NCBI GenBank assembly: GCA_030522415.1
Contig: CM060107.1
Span: 26,100,571 to 26,164,570, forward strand
Direction: 5' to 3'
Source: Channallabes apus
Lineage: Eukaryota; Chordata; Actinopteri; Siluriformes; Clariidae
DNA length: 64,000 bases
Part shown: in pieces, positions 1-14,330 of the stretch
Numbering within the stretch: the first letter of the stretch is position 1
Layout of the letters: each line of letters opens with the position of its first letter
The notes under the pieces: generated by a model
The model's database searches: none
What the model saw: only the letters and a program-made list of their open reading frames with translations
What the model was told of the DNA's origin: nothing
Program-made: the position numbers and the translations under genes

Positions 1-194
1 TCACACTTTCTTGTCCTGTCCTCCTTATCCCTGTTTTCTGTCTCTCTTCTCCTCTCTTACACACATATATATACATCAACACACATTACCCTCTCTATCT
101 CTGCTTCGCTCTTCACACTGTGGTGTGTGTCAGTGTGTGTGTGAAAGCTTGGCTCATCTACCCAAGCACGCTGTTGCACACTCTCACCCCACTC

Positions 195-197
<3 letters not shown>

Positions 198-226
<29 letters not shown>
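198..226. repeat. (TC)n microsatellite
   Basis: About 14 TC units inside a pyrimidine-rich 230-bp stretch with (TG) patches at 120-145. The first 800 bases otherwise show no gene. Confidence 0.9.
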
Positions 227-230
<4 letters not shown>

Positions 231-2184
231 CGGAGGTTTTGCAGTGCTACTCTCCATCCTGATTGGTTTGTTATAATGGAGTTAACCCTTTTGTCTCCTG
301 CAAGAGGAAAAGCACTCCTTCTTTTTTTATTTTTTTATTTTTTTATTTCACCAGTTCATTCCAAGCTTTAGTAGTGATGTGTGCTTAAGATCTGCTTGTG
401 ATCTGCATGATGCTTGAACTACTGATCGCATGAAATTGCCACACCTGATTTTGATACTCATGTCCCATGATCTGATAGTTTTCCTCAGGGGTGAAAGGGA
501 CGGAGGGTATAGCAGTAACTGATGAGCATATTACTTTTGCTGTGTGTGTGTGGGGCTGATTGTGCATGCATTAATACAGAGAGGTTGCCTGATTGATAGC
601 TTCAATTATGTTGGCCTGTCACTTGGCAGAGGGGCCCGTCAACTTCAATTCATTTCGTATGGCTCATTTGCCAGGTGAGCTAAAAGCTAGGGGGGTGGGG
701 CACAGCTTCTCATTTGAAAAGACAGTCACGGCATTCCTGGATCTGTGTGCGCGCTGTGTCCACAGTTTAATTTAAAGCATTGCTAGCTGTAAACCCACAC
801 TGTTGTTCCTCCCACTCCCAACTCACATCAACAGGAGTTCCATGTACACCAAGTAGGTGTACAGGAATAAGCCATGACTACAAAAAACGCTGCTGTTGAT
901 ATGAGATATGAAATGGACTAATATTCATATTAGGCAGATATTTAGGACTGGTCATGTAATTGTGCATAAACTCTAATACTGTTATTGTAGAGTTAGTGTT
1001 TGTATGTTTTCACAGTGTACATACAGTCAATGCTTTTACAGTGGTTGAAAAAAAAAACATCTTTGGAGTGCAGGAGGTGTATTATTAAGTGGCACATATT
1101 CCTCTGTGCTTAAGGCAGTGTACTTCCTCAAACTTTTCACTAAAGACAGACTCAATAATTCATTTGCACATTAATATTTCAGTTGGATTTTCCTGCAGTC
1201 CCCAGACGCTTCTGACTGATATTCTGTTATTCTGAGTCATTTTTCTTCCCCTTTGTTCTGCAATAGGCATTTTATATACAGTATATAGAAAGACATATAT
1301 AGAAAGAGAGAGTGAGAGAGACTCAATCAGTGCAGCTGGATTCTTACTTTTCTTAATTCTTAATTTTATCTAATGTCATATATATGGTATTAACATTTTT
1401 AAAAACACTTTGATCCGATGTATTTATTGATGGTCAGAGAAAAAGAATACGTAAAAAGTAACACATGAAGCATCATGCTTTAATAATGTTGATAATTAAT
1501 CCATGCATGGTGGTGTGATATGGCCTGGCGTATACCTGTCTATAAAATCTAACCATTAAACATCTATAATATTGAAATGAAACTTTGACACACACTTTTA
1601 TAATGTTTATATTTAAAAATAATGTCATCCAACTTCAGGAAGACAAGTTAGTTCCTGTTATCATCTACAGTAAAGCAGCTATAAATTGTTCACTCACCAG
1701 CTTCTCTTTTTTTATCTCTTGAATTGAATAAGACAAAACAACGGCTTATTATGTCACTGAGAAACCAGGGGGGAAAAGTGCAGATACTGGAGAATCCAGA
1801 ATTGGAGATATATTTATTAGACTTGTATTATGTGGAGTATCCACTATGCAAGTCCAAGTGTGAGACATACAGTACTCCATATTAGAATTAATGCATTAAT
1901 AATGTCACTTATTTTAACTTACAACCAGAACTAGTGCTAGAACTGCTATTATACAAAATGAACTTTTGATTTGAGATTTCATCCATGCCATTGTGTAAAT
2001 GCAATGGCAAGTTCAAAACTATCATGGAGTTTTCCATGATGAGTAGTTCTTGGGAAATTTTTGTCAATTCTCATTATTATTTAGAGGTGGCCAAAAGTAA
2101 AACTGAAAGTTTTAATGACATTCTAAAACTTTTAAAATATAGAGAATCGAGAGAATAAGAATAATGCATTTTTTTTCGCAATTA

Positions 2185-2460
2185 ACTTGCTAAATAACAA
2201 TCAATATTTAGTATGACTTTATTCTTTATTATTTAAAACCTGCTGGATGCAGCTGGGCATAGAGTCAAAAAGACATCTGCAGTACTCTGGTGTCACTCGC
2301 TCGATTAGTGACTGCTTGATTGCTTCCTAAAAATGACATACACAAGACATTTTCTTGACTGCTACTGCCTTCTTCACCATTGTCCAACAGTTTTCTAATG
2401 GGTTTAGGTCTGAAGATGACCCACACTATGGCTCCAGAAGCTGTTCCCTAGTTTTTCAGT
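2185..2460 (-). pseudogene. Tc1/mariner transposase C-terminal relic
   Basis: Minus-strand translation gives a decayed SSDLNPLENCW (near 2396-2420), the NPIE motif that holds the third catalytic residue, followed by IKQSLIERVTPEYCRCLF and SMPSCIQQVLNN, typical of the transposase C-terminus. Stops are present. No ends are visible. Confidence 0.65.
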
Positions 2461-3326
2461 TATTTTTCAATAAATTATTCTAGAACTAATTAGTGAAATC
2501 ACAGGCTTTTATTTATTTGTTTATTTGTTGCACAAGATAAACTATAACACATGGCTTATGTTGTCTTAAATTTTTTTGGCAGCCACATTAATTATTCAAT
2601 TATTCATTTTAAAGAATATTATTCTGAAATGACTCAATAATTCAGTAATTAAAGGGAGATTTTAAAGTTACTGTATGTAATCATAAACAGCAGGGTTAAA
2701 CAGCTTTTACTTTCAAATTCTAATGAATTTACAGTTTACTGTCATATTCCATCGAGAGCTCATTGTGTACAGCACCAAATTCTAGATATTATTACTTTTC
2801 TTGGAATTTTGGATAGATTTTAGAGTGCTGATGTAAGATTAATATTGTATTTGATGGGAGTCATCATCACACTCCTGCAATGAATAATTTTTTTGGGGGA
2901 CTATTAAAATTTGATAAATGTGCAAATGCATTATTCAGTCCTGAGTATTGCTACAGTTCCTCAAAACCTTGCTACACTTTAATAAAAACAAGTTCAGTTT
3001 GGCTTGCTTGATTATTTCAAATCTATCTTCCCCGCACTAGCTGTCCTGTTCACTGAAGCCTGAGGCAGTGGGATCCCCAGTTGATTAGCCATTCGCTAAT
3101 AAAGCTGCCTGCCTTTGTATTGCTGAGGAGGCTGGCTGTGTTTTAATCAATGAGCTCTTAACACCCACTATAAGACTGAGTACTTGCTGAGGCAGACCTG
3201 TGGTGAGGGGACCTGAAACACCAAAGATGACAGGCAACAGTCAGGACTGCAGACACAGAAAAGAGGTCCAGCTTTCTCAAGAGGAGAAAACTTTGGGTAG
3301 GGTTCTGTATATGACTCACCAGAAAG

Positions 3327-3585
3327 CGACACGGTGGCGTAGTGGTGTAGTCATTAGCACAGTGGAATTTGCATGTTCTCTCTGTGTTGGGGTATTCTGG
3401 TTTCCTCCTACAGTCCATAGAGATGCAGATTAGTCTAACGATTGTTCCCAAATTGCCCGATGTGTGTGTGTGTCTGCCCTTCAATGACCTCTGTCTTGTG
3501 CCCAAAAGTCCCTGCTCCAGACCCCCCCCCCCAAGACCCTACGCAGGATAAGTGCTATGGAAAATGAATGAATGAATAAATTCAC
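3327..3585 (+). repeat. tRNA-derived SINE, diverged copy
   Basis: Starts GACACGGTGGCGTAGTGG, has the CAGTCCATAGAGATGCAG core, a (TG)n stretch and a GAATGAATGAATAAA tail. Internal losses in the tRNA-like head. Confidence 0.75.
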
Positions 3586-6500
3586 TTGATTAATTTTAGA
3601 GGACTTTCACACCTCTTAAACAGGGCTTATGGTGTTGAGTATGCAAAGAGAGAAACTAAGTAAATGCTTATCAGGCTAGCCCAAATGATGTCCTAGTGCT
3701 GTGCTTGATATCATTTATATGTAATTTCATTAATATGCTCTTTGAGAACCTTGGAAAAAACCCATTCATTTTAGACAATTTAAATGTCTCCTTCCCTCTC
3801 CATCATGTGCTCAACTCTAAACAGCCCACCTCACTACATCATGTAATTTAATTGTTGATGATTCCCATTGTTGGCTGTGACATTTAGTGTTTTCTCTTTC
3901 TCTGCCAAAAGACAATATGGTCTAATTTGACTAGGTTTCGAGAGTTTTATAGTTAGAGAGAAAATAAAAAAGGCCCGCCAGATAAGTTTTAATCCTACCA
4001 TGAATTTGAAATGCTTCAATCTTCAGTTTTTAATCCTTTAAACTGATTACATTGGATGAATCTGTTCTATCTTTTGCTGAGGCAGAAAAAAGAATGACTT
4101 CAGGGACGTGCAGAACTTCCTGTGTTAGTAAGCTGTGTTTGTGCTGGGGTGTGAGAGAGCAGGGGAAGGCGTGGGAAAGTCCGCCTGCTGCACAGGACAC
4201 ATTCACGAGGTCATCAGAGCGCTCCACTTCTAGCCACGTCTGCTAGAGACAACTGCAGCGTCATGCTGCGATAAAAAGAAACCATGATTCTAGGACTAGA
4301 GGCGGTCCAGATGCATCGTGCACCAGACGTACGTGAGGGTTACTGTAGTGATGACACGCAAGATGATAGTTTAATAATGTTAATAGAATTTCTGTTGTTT
4401 TTTACCTAGATATGACATTCATGGGATCGGAATAAATCTCCCGTGGTGGTACGTTTTCAAAGTGCCAATCAAAGTTATTTGTTCTGGCAAATTGTAATGT
4501 TTGGCCGTTAATTCCCAGGTTCTTAAAAAGAAAAACCTTATGCAGCATGGGATCAGGGGAACATAAGACAGCATATCAAATGAAGCTTAGCTGTAAATAG
4601 GAACTAAAATAAAACGAATGGGACGTGAGTTCATCCATCATTATGTCAATGTACTAAGCCACGTGCAGTTTGGTTACTGTTTCCTCCTACAAAGTCGCGT
4701 GAAAGCCTGCTTGTTTTTCCACCCAAGGGACAAGAAAGATTTTTTGTAGAGAATCACATGGGGGATCACATCTCTACAAATATATGACACATAAACATCA
4801 TTGGAGGGCGTCCTAAGTGGACATACTGTACAATAGCTTTCTCATGTATTCCCCCTCATACATGCGGTATCTGAGGTACAACTTTGATTACTGGATATTG
4901 TTTTTCCTTTCTGATTGATATCGTCATCTTACTTTTCCTCCTAAGGTCAATCAATACCTCCGCAAGTAGAGTTTTGTGTGAAACACCTCTGTCTGTCACG
5001 TCATGTACCAACACATTGAGTACATTTGGTGTTGTCCAGCGTGTTCTTGACTGATTCTTCAACCTCTAAGACATCACCTTAGCTTCCCTTCAGAGGTCTC
5101 TTGTTAATATTCAATGAGAACTATCTGCCACGAGGAGAGAATAAGCCAAGTCATGCATAAACATACACTGGGATTTAATTATATTCCTGGGTGAGAGCAA
5201 TTGAAATTGCCATATGCATGATGTGAGGGAGCAAAGGCGAAATTAGATTTTAGAAGCACCTGGAAGTTAATGCTTTCAACACACTGCAGGGGGATTTGAC
5301 GAGCATTAGGATTAGGATGCTTCACTTACCAGAATTCACAAATATGAGGGATGTTAAGGTCAACATCTTCGGGCAGTATTAAGAAAATGAAGCAGGAAAT
5401 ATTAGATTTGGACATCATGCAGGTTGAATAAGAAAAGAGAGTCAATGTATGGTAAAAAATAAAATAAAATTCTGCTCTGTTTGTGAGTGTGACTGGCAGG
5501 CTGGTTCAGAATATGCGTTGACTGGTGAAGCATAGCAGCAAACCAGTATTTAGTATTCCACACAGATGGAAGCTACCTATCAGAACTCTGTGCAGAAATC
5601 CTGCACTGTAAATAGCAACTATATTAGCTGTGCCTGAGAGCAGGGACTGGCTTCTCTCTTCACACCAAGAAATGTTTCATTTCATTCTGGTGTGGTGTGC
5701 AAGGCATCAAGAATATCAGGCAAATTAGCCATTCTGTACACTATATACACGCAGACATTAGCCTTATCAGTCATTTTCATTGTCACTGTCTTTTCCTCAT
5801 CTTCAGTTTCACCCAGCAAGACCCTCCTTCCTAATTCTTCTTCTTTATTGCTCACCCCCATTAGCTGAGGAGCCTTAATTTAACTTTCCCGTAAAAACAT
5901 AAACGCCTCACCGTTCTGGGAAAAGACCTGCGATTAACTATCAAGATGAAGTATTGTTCTTTGTCATACCACAGTTCCACTTTTCTCCACTGAGTTATTT
6001 TTGTTCCCCCTTTATTGCATGGTCTATCTGTCTGGATGATGAAGCTACATAGAAATTGAGGCTAATATAAGTGCAGGTGCATGCTATTTATTGTCTTTGA
6101 AAAGACATTCATAATTTTGTCCCCTATATTGAAGATTAAAACTAATAACAACATTTCTACCTTAAAAAGCTTATGTTTCTGAAACGGGCAAAAATAGAAA
6201 ATTCCTGACACAGTGCAATGCAATCCATCTAGTTCATTGTCATGGTTACTGTTCAGTACCCTTATTATGTTGGAGTAAGCCTGTGTGTCTGTGTACGTCT
6301 GTATACACATGCACACACTCGTACACTTCATTTATACCTTTTAGTTCGGTGGTTTGACTTTCAGCTCTTCCGAGCGTTTATCAGCACTGGCTCTCGAAGC
6401 GTGACAGTTGTAATGAACCTATTAGGCATGAAATTGAGTTTTGTGATCTAGAAAGGGAGGGAAAAGAGGGAGAGTGTATACACTCTTCATGTTCTCCACA

Positions 6501-9500
6501 TTTTGCTCACAAAACCTAATTAAACTGTTAGAGATTTGTTTTAACAGGGGAAGTATTGTGCATCAAGCTTTATCAGAATTACAACAGCTTGCCTTAATGT
6601 AGTGGGTATTTCAAATAGTACATCACTTGCCTTGAATTTGTTTAACATTTTAACAAAATGTTTTTTTTTTTTTTTTTTTAAACATGCTGAGACTAATGTG
6701 GTTCATATTGCAAATGTTATAATATCACTACGTATCATGTATTTTCTCACTTGCTGCAAAAGTCTATTTTCCTGTATTCACATGCCCACTGCATAGAATA
6801 ACATGGAATACTCGCCAAAACACAGCTCACATATGGAACTTGGATGCTGACCAAAGTATATGAATAGGACTTTTGTTTCATTTAAATTTCATGAGATTTT
6901 ACTTATTGTGACATGTAGAGAATTTAAATATTAAAAAAAAATACATGTTGTAATAATTTTGTTGCCTTCCAAGTGTCATAACATAAGAGATTGCAGAAAA
7001 GATTATTATAGATGGATAATAGGAACAATCTGGTCTTTCTTGCTGCATCTCCCGCCTACCTGACATGGTTTATTGAGCTCTGTGGTGCGGTCAGCATGCC
7101 CCTTGCAGAAGCACAGGCTCTCTCCATGCCCTCTTCTCTGCCATGTGACTCCCCACACTGATATGTCTACGCACACGCACACACACACTAACCTCCATCT
7201 GCCCACTCCCACACTGCTTCACCAGCTCAGCGCCGTGGGAGCAGCTTCAGAGAGGTGCGTTCGCAGCTCATTCCTGCACCATCTTTAACACCTGTGTCTC
7301 TCTGTGTGTTGTTGGCGCATAAAGATGAGTGCGGTGGATTTCAGGCTCTCAGTTTGCTGAAAATTCAACACAGATGGGCTGTGATAAATTAGAATGTATG
7401 ACATGGTGAACTTATTTCACCCCTCTTTAACACTACTTGTCCATTGCAAAGACATTAGAGATACTGCGCTACCATTTTGCCTCGATTTGACAAAAGCAGT
7501 ATGAAACAGCTAACAGGTGTGAGGAAAAACACTGTAATGACAAATGGGAGAAAATACTGAATCAAATCTACAAAATTAGCCATGTGCACTCGCCTCAATC
7601 CTGCATATGACTCACATGAAAGAGCAAGAGAGGAAGGAGGAGATGGAGGAGGGGACACACAATCGCTGAGGTGATTACCTCTTCACTAAAGTGCTGATTG
7701 CACACAGTCATTAATCAATGCTCTAATCAGGACTGAATTCTCCGATTATCTATGAAATTCACATTTGAGCACTTGAAGATTTTTCACTCTCTGCCAAAGA
7801 AAATGTTGCTGGAGGAAGCAGAGAGTCTTCTCTTTTGAAGCAGAGGCGAGAGTATTTTTAGTCATGACACACATACAGTAGCAAAGGAGCCTGGATGGAA
7901 AGGCAAGAACTTGGTGTGTGTGAGAAAGAGAGAGAGAGCATCAAGTAATCCAGATTTCGACTGTGAATTGCAGATTGTGGAGATCTGAATATGGCCCAGA
8001 TATTTCTTTTTTTGGCTCCTTGTGCAGAAGAACACCTCCAGTCTGTTGACGTCAGGTCTGATGGGGGATGATTGAAGGGCAAGTTTCACACTTCCTCTGC
8101 TTCGCCTTTTCCATGAAGAGCTTGCTTGGAATACTACTCTCATTAGTTCACAGACACTAAGCCTCTGATGGCTAATAACCTAATAGTTTGATTATTTCAT
8201 ACTTATGTTATTTACCCATGGAAGATGGATCTGGTAAAGAAACACTTTTGAACACACTACTGAACTATACATAAAGTGCAGGGATTATGGTTTCTATCTT
8301 TCATCATGACATACAGTATATGAGTAAACTTATGCCAGTGTGTGTTGGATAAATCTATTAGAACATGCACTCATCCATTGAGTATCCCATTGTGGATCAC
8401 CTGAGTGGCTGTCAGCCAAATGACTTTATAATTGTATTTTTCCAGGTGGTGCACCTGTTTAGAAAAGAAGGTCATAGAAACACAGAATGGTCTCCCATGT
8501 AGATATTGACCTGTATAGACTGTGCATTTAGGTGATGGATGACAAAATGGGCTTGTCATTAAAGAATTAATTAATCTTATAGGCACAATGTATGCATCAG
8601 AAATCTATATTATACCAATAATTATACATTTCTGCCCTAAGTAATATGCAGTTGGAAGAGTGTTTTTTTTTTTTTTTTTTTTTTTACAAACTGTATCATA
8701 GCGAATATCAGGTGTTCACATACCTGTAATTATTTTTGTGCATATGGCATGGACTGGCTGGGAGCCATACGCACTGTTCCGCTGAGATTCTCTGAATCCT
8801 GACTGAGGAACTCAAGGTGACTGGGAATTATCAAACCTAAAAAAAAGGCTGACACTTCAAGCTAAAAAAAAAAAAATGGACAGAGATTACATCTAGTACC
8901 AAACTGAAAAGCAGTTTGATTCTTCATTTTGCTCCAGTGTGAGCTCGGACAGGTTCTGATAAACCCTTTTGTATGGCATTTGTGCAAGGTCAGCATGATT
9001 GATTTCTCCTAAACACACACAATGACAGGGAAATCTTGTCATGCTGGTAGGAGGAAATGTGGTTTAGTGTAGGCCTTACTAGGGAAGGTGCTAGTGCTGT
9101 GATTAATACCGTGTTGCCCTTTGCTGTTCAAGAGCATCAGGGCGCCATTAGTATTCTGAACATGGAAGCCAGGAGTGTTTGTGAAGTGAAGCAGACGGCA
9201 ACAGCAGAGACCGTGTTTATTCTGGCTGCTCCTCCAAGAACGGCACATATAAATTTCAAACCTGTAGTGTGTATGTTTGTACACAAGGGGTTTTTCAAAA
9301 ACCTGACAACTGCGTAGAATTTGTCAGTTTGCCTCACCAGGCATAGATTTGACATGCAGAGGCATGAAGACTTAATCATTTACATCTCAGCTTAATAAGG
9401 AACGTATTGCATCGGTTTTCTCATTCTTATTCACGTTGATGCAAATGTTGCAGGACATTCTGCTGTTGCCTTCGAAATAACAAGCGTACATTTGTTCTGC

Positions 9501-10733
9501 ATTTGTTATGCCTGAGTGTGGTCTTGCTGCCATCCCTGTCAGACCATGTTTTCTAAAGGCAAGGTTCTCCATGGTCGGTGGCAGTGTCTCAGTGTGAAAT
9601 GACTGCACATTGCGCAGTGATTCATTCTGCCAGCAGCTTTGGCTGGAGACCATAAAATGATGCTGCGGGTGCACCATCACCCTACAAATACCTATATATA
9701 CTGAGCATATCTGCAAGTGAAACTTGTAGCATGAGTATGGGTGTATAAACTCCTTGCCTTGCTGTGTGTATCATCTTTTTGTGAAAATCATTTATTTGAA
9801 ACAGGATGATGTGTAGCATACTGTACAGGAGCCGCACATCACTTAACACTGCATAATATCAGACAGATACAGTAGGAGCAGTAATACAAGTGACGCATAA
9901 TACCAGACTTATTAGAGATATTGTAAAATTGATTTCATATACATTCATATACATACAGGTGAATAAAAATCTAAGATTGTCCAGCATTTCAATTTATCCC
10001 CAGAGGTCCAGAGCCTTTTAGGTCCAGAGGAAGGAAATTGCAATGCTAAAGCATATTACAAATAAACACATACAATTTTATGCTTTCAACATTATGGTAT
10101 GATAGTGGGGTGTTCACAAACTTTAATTTGACCATAAATTGGATGTACTTTTTCAGCACTTTGGAACAAATGCCTTTTGGAACAGTGGGTTCTTTATGGT
10201 GTATATGTTTTTATTATAAGCAGTCATAAAATACGATGTAAACACAGAACGGAAAGATTCCATTTCCTCCTGGCTGCACCGATATATTTTCATCTGCAGC
10301 AGTCAGAAGATTTTTTTTTTCATTGACTCTCATTGACTTGTGTTACTACAGCTATTTAATATAATGCTTGAAAACTAAACTAAACCTTAACCTCTTCAAC
10401 CAAAAGAAAATCATTGGCTTAGCTTTTAAAATAAACACTGCATGCTTTGTTATTAAATAAAAGTACTTTATGGTTATGAGCCAAATGTCTCATTAAGGTT
10501 AAAACTCTCACATCCCACCAGAAACTTTATCATCACATGACAGTTGCAAACAGTTTGTGGACCAATATACAATGCTGGATTAAATAATTCTTTTAATCTT
10601 TAAATTAGTTTGATAAAATGATGTTAGTATAATTCTGAATAAATGACCCCAAAAATGTTGCAAATACAACCTCAAAGCAACTTCTATTAGCTTAATGTCT
10701 TTGCTCACACATCCGTCCAGTTTTGCAGGTTAG
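3586..10733. other. Gene-free stretch
   Basis: No exon-like coding segment with splice signals and no recognised transposon. Poly(T) at 6661-6679 and 8664-8685, a short (CA) run near 7175. The stretches 5160-5290 and 7660-7790 are less repetitive and rich in ATTA/TAAT words, so could be conserved non-coding sequence; this is a guess without an alignment. Confidence 0.5.
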
Positions 10734-12361
10734 GGTCTGTATTCACAAAGCCTCTTAAACCTAAAAGGTGACAAAATTCTCCTAGTGACGATATTCTGAG
10801 AAAATTCTTGACATTTAAGAAAATTACATTTTCTTAGAAATTTCTCTTAAATTTTACGAAGATAAAAATTATTCAAGAACCATCATAGACCTAAAACGGC
10901 TCCTAAGGTAAAAATTGTTAAGAGTAGAGGAGGACTTTTAAGAGGCTTAAAAGTTTCTATAGCAGAGGACAAAACACTTTTGGATGGTGTGTAGACTGAG
11001 CACTGAACATAAAGCTAAAATATGATACTTTCAGACATATTTGCACACCACCTGGATATTCATTCATTCATTTTCTATACCGCTTAATCCTGTGTTCAGG
11101 GTCGCGGGGGACCTGGAGCCTATCCCAGGAGACTTCGGGCACTAGGCGGGGTACACCCTGGACAGGGTGCCAATCCATCGCAGGGCACACACACTCACAC
11201 ACCCAATATAGCACTACGGGCAATTTAGGAACTCCAATTAGTCTAACCTGCATATCTTTGGACTGTGGGAGGAACCTGGAGTACCCGGAGGAAACCCACC
11301 AAGCACGGGGAGAACATGCAAACTCCATGCACACAGAGACGGGAATCGAGCCTGGCCGGGGAATCGAACCCAGACCCTGGAGGTGCAAGGCGACAGTGCT
11401 AACCACTACACCACCGCGCCGCCCCATCTGGATATTTCTATTTATATTCAACTTCATTCCCACACAAAAATTCCATAAATTCTATATTTTCTATATTGTA
11501 CAGCTAGGTTTTTCTTATTTTTCTTATATTTTTCGTATATTGTATATTTTGTACAGATACTTTATTCTTTCTTAGTTAAATTTACTTTCTATTTTTTTTC
11601 ATATTTATTTCATATTAATAGTCTTTTATTTTAAGGTCACGGGCAGTCGTCTAAGCATTTTACTGCATATCGTACTGTGTATTACTGTGTATGTGACAAA
11701 TAAAATTTGAATTTGAAATTTGAATAAAAGTAAACACTGCTCTTCTTTCCAATTTGATTTCTTTTTCTTCCTTACATCTCACTTGGATTGTTGACTACAA
11801 TTTAAGTAGTCAACAATAGATAGACTGTCCTGCAATCATGTAAATTGGTAAAGGGTGAGCCATTTTGCTCCCATTAATCTAAAATTGATTGCAAGTAATA
11901 AAATTAGTATAGTAAATAAATGTAAAACCTTGAATATAGTAACTGCTGTGTGGAAATTGGTTGCTTCAAAAGGAAACACATTTTCAACGATTGGTTGTTT
12001 TAATTAACTTTAAAATATTTGCCTATAACAGAAACTTTGCATAAATTAGCCTGCATGATTATACAATTTCTTTATATACAAACATTATGATTTCACTGTC
12101 TGTTCTATAATCATATATTCTATTTTCACAAAGAGCGCATTTAAAGACAGATCACAGTCCTTGAATTGCTGCAACATCCCTAGCAACAGGGTCAACCACA
12201 CCTCCTCACTAAGATAAAAGTTTTTTTTTTTACTTTCCTTACTCAGAGTTGCTCTGGGAAGTTTCCTAAATTCACTTTTAGTCTAAGACTCCCAGCTAGG
12301 ACTTTAATGCTAAGACAGGAACTCTCTGAGAGAATTCTAAGAAGCTTTGTGAAAACGGGCC
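10734..12361. mobile_element. Candidate non-autonomous DNA transposon with 24-bp TIRs, carrying a SINE
   Basis: Left end 10734-10757 (GGTCTGTATTCACAAAGCCT...) and right end 12338-12361 (minus: GGCCCGTTTTCACAAAGCTT...) match at 20 of 24 positions. Terminal zones are rich in CTTAAG/CTCTTAA-like words. There is no ORF beyond the SINE at 11061-11427. No clear target duplication, so the boundaries and superfamily are uncertain. Confidence 0.45.
11061..11427 (-). repeat. tRNA-derived SINE, full length, 9-bp target duplication
   Basis: Minus orientation: head GGCGGCGCGGTGGTGTAGTG, a box-B-like GGTTCGATTCC, core with CTCCGGGTACTCC and CAGTCCAAAGATATGCAG, tail (GAAT)n. Flanked by CTGGATATT at 11052-11060 and 11428-11436. 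Sits inside the candidate transposon at 10734-12361. Confidence 0.88.
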
Positions 12362-12419
12362 AAGATCTTGGTTGCTACAGTAAGTGGTGCATTGCATTCT
12401 TGACATGTTCATAATACTG

Positions 12420-12542
12420 CATGCCTTTGGACTGTGGGAGGAAACCCACCAAGAATAGGGACAATATGCAAACTCCACACTCAAAGAGGCGGGAATTGAA
12501 CCCTGGAGGTACAAGGCGACAACTACTACACTGTGCTGCTCC
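12420..12542 (-). repeat. tRNA-derived SINE, 5' half fragment
   Basis: Holds the head (AGCACAGTGTAGTAGTTGTC on minus), TTCAATTCCCGCC and the CCACAGTCCAAAGGCATGCA core; tail half absent. Confidence 0.65.
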
Positions 12543-12647
12543 CATGAAAAGACATAAACCTGAAAAAGTGTATTATTCTAAATTGCATAATTCTTAAGAT
12601 ATTGCAGCATGGTATAACATGACATGGTTATGGACACTACAGATTTT

Positions 12648-12950
12648 TCTCATCGTCTATACCATGTTATTCTGTATACAGGGTTGCGGCAAGCCTAAAG
12701 CCTATCCCATGAGACTTGCATGAGAGTATGAGGCATGGTACACCCTAGATGAGGTGCCAATCCATCGCAGGACACACACATACACACACTCACACACTCA
12801 TTCAAACAGTACAGGCAATTTAGGAGCAAATTATGGGCAATTAGCCAAACATGCATGTTTTTGCATTGTGGGAGGAAACCAGAGTACCAGGAGGAAACCC
12901 ACCAAGAACAGAGAGAACATACACAACCACTAACCCACCGTGCCACCTGT
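12648..12950 (-). repeat. tRNA-derived SINE, diverged copy
   Basis: GGTGGCACGGTGGGTTAGTG head on minus, CTCCTGGTACTCTGG core, GGATTGGCACC and CTTTAGGC...CGCAACCCTG tail half. The second promoter box region is deleted. Confidence 0.75.
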
Positions 12951-13894
12951 ATTTTATGCATTACATTAAAAAATAAAATCAGCACACGCTGTGTTTTGGC
13001 TGATTGTAATATTTGGCAATAGTATTTTTTGTTTAATAATTTTGAAGGAGGGATTTTGTGGTGCTCATTGTTTAATAAATCAATTTATTTATTTATTAGC
13101 ATCAGCAGTAGGTTCCCAAGCCGAGCGGTGGCTGGTATATAGTGCTGGGTTTGCTACCTGGTCGATAAACTGGCTTAATTTACAGAAAAAGTGTAATCAG
13201 TATAAGAATTTCAATTATGTATTTCAGTTTAGAAATAAAAAAATAAATACCAGTGGGTTTTTCCAACATCTGTAAAAATTAATGTTATTAGTTAAAGCTG
13301 CCACAACATATTTGACAACCAAAAATTCCTGATGGTATATTCCTACTAATATTTCCTACTCTTTTCTTTATCATGTTCATGATCTTATTAAGGCAGAGTA
13401 TGGAAAAAGGAGTCATTGCGCATAGCTAATTGCCTCCATGATATATGATGTATGTCTTCATTGCACAACATTAAAAGCCTTTGTCATGTAATTGCAAATC
13501 AACCAAACACAGCCATAAATTACAACATTAGCAAATTCAGCTTCTCACCAGTGCTGATTTGTGCATGATACAGTAGGTATTGTGCCAAGAGGACAAGAAC
13601 ATCCAGTGGAAATTATTGAATACACTCAGGTGTAAGATAATGTAAAAGCTTATAAATATCTGCTAGGGGAACACCGTTACCCAATGTGTCTGTGCCAAGA
13701 TCTAACACATAGTTCAGTGTTCCAAAGGAAAGTGAAATACATGATGAAGTAATGGGGCAGATGCTTTAAAATTGAGCAAAGAAATCCCCATTAATTGTTC
13801 ACTGTTCAGTAGTGCTTGCCATTCTTCCCCTTATTTTGTTTTTGTGATTGTTTTTTGTTATCTAAAGTGGAATAAAGGAAATATAAAGAGAAAC

Positions 13895-14330
13895 TTATGA
13901 GATTTACAGGACTGTCCACCACCTCCATTGTTTACTTTTGGCTATGTAATATCAGTAAGAATTTAAAACTACTTTCACCCATGTTAATTATATTACAGTA
14001 CATGGTCGCCAGCTCCAGCAGATTTTGTTAGTTAGTTCTTCCAGGCGTGGAAGGATATGTATTGGTGGAGCACAATAACTAGGGAAATGAACAAATGAAA
14101 ATTTTTTGACAATAAATGGTGTTTGTGAAACAACAATGTCCCGCTTCAGCTGGGACATTGTTGTAAGAATGCAATATCACACTTGAAGTCATGTATATCT
14201 AATATAGCTGATGTCCTGCACAACAGCACTTCCTCCCATGTGATATTGCTTAATAATTGCTAGTATTACCTAACCTTTCTGATTTGTTTAATTTTTAAAT
14301 CTATTTAATAAAAATCAGAGTGATCATTTT
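13895..14330 (+). repeat. Unnamed interspersed repeat, copy 1, with internal hairpin
   Basis: Aligns by eye to 22310-22720: GAGAAACT...ACTGTCCA at the start, then GTTAGTT, CGTGGAAGGATATGT and ACAATAA near 14030-14110. It contains a perfect inverted repeat CAACAATGTCCC (14131-14142) / GGGACATTGTTG (14152-14163) with a 9-nt loop. No ORF; family not recognised. Confidence 0.55.

Noticed and set aside
11068..11463. 131-codon open frame on minus, and similar frames at 15703, 42333, 60438
   Set aside because: They are translations of the SINE (repeated [18 protein letters not shown]); not genes.
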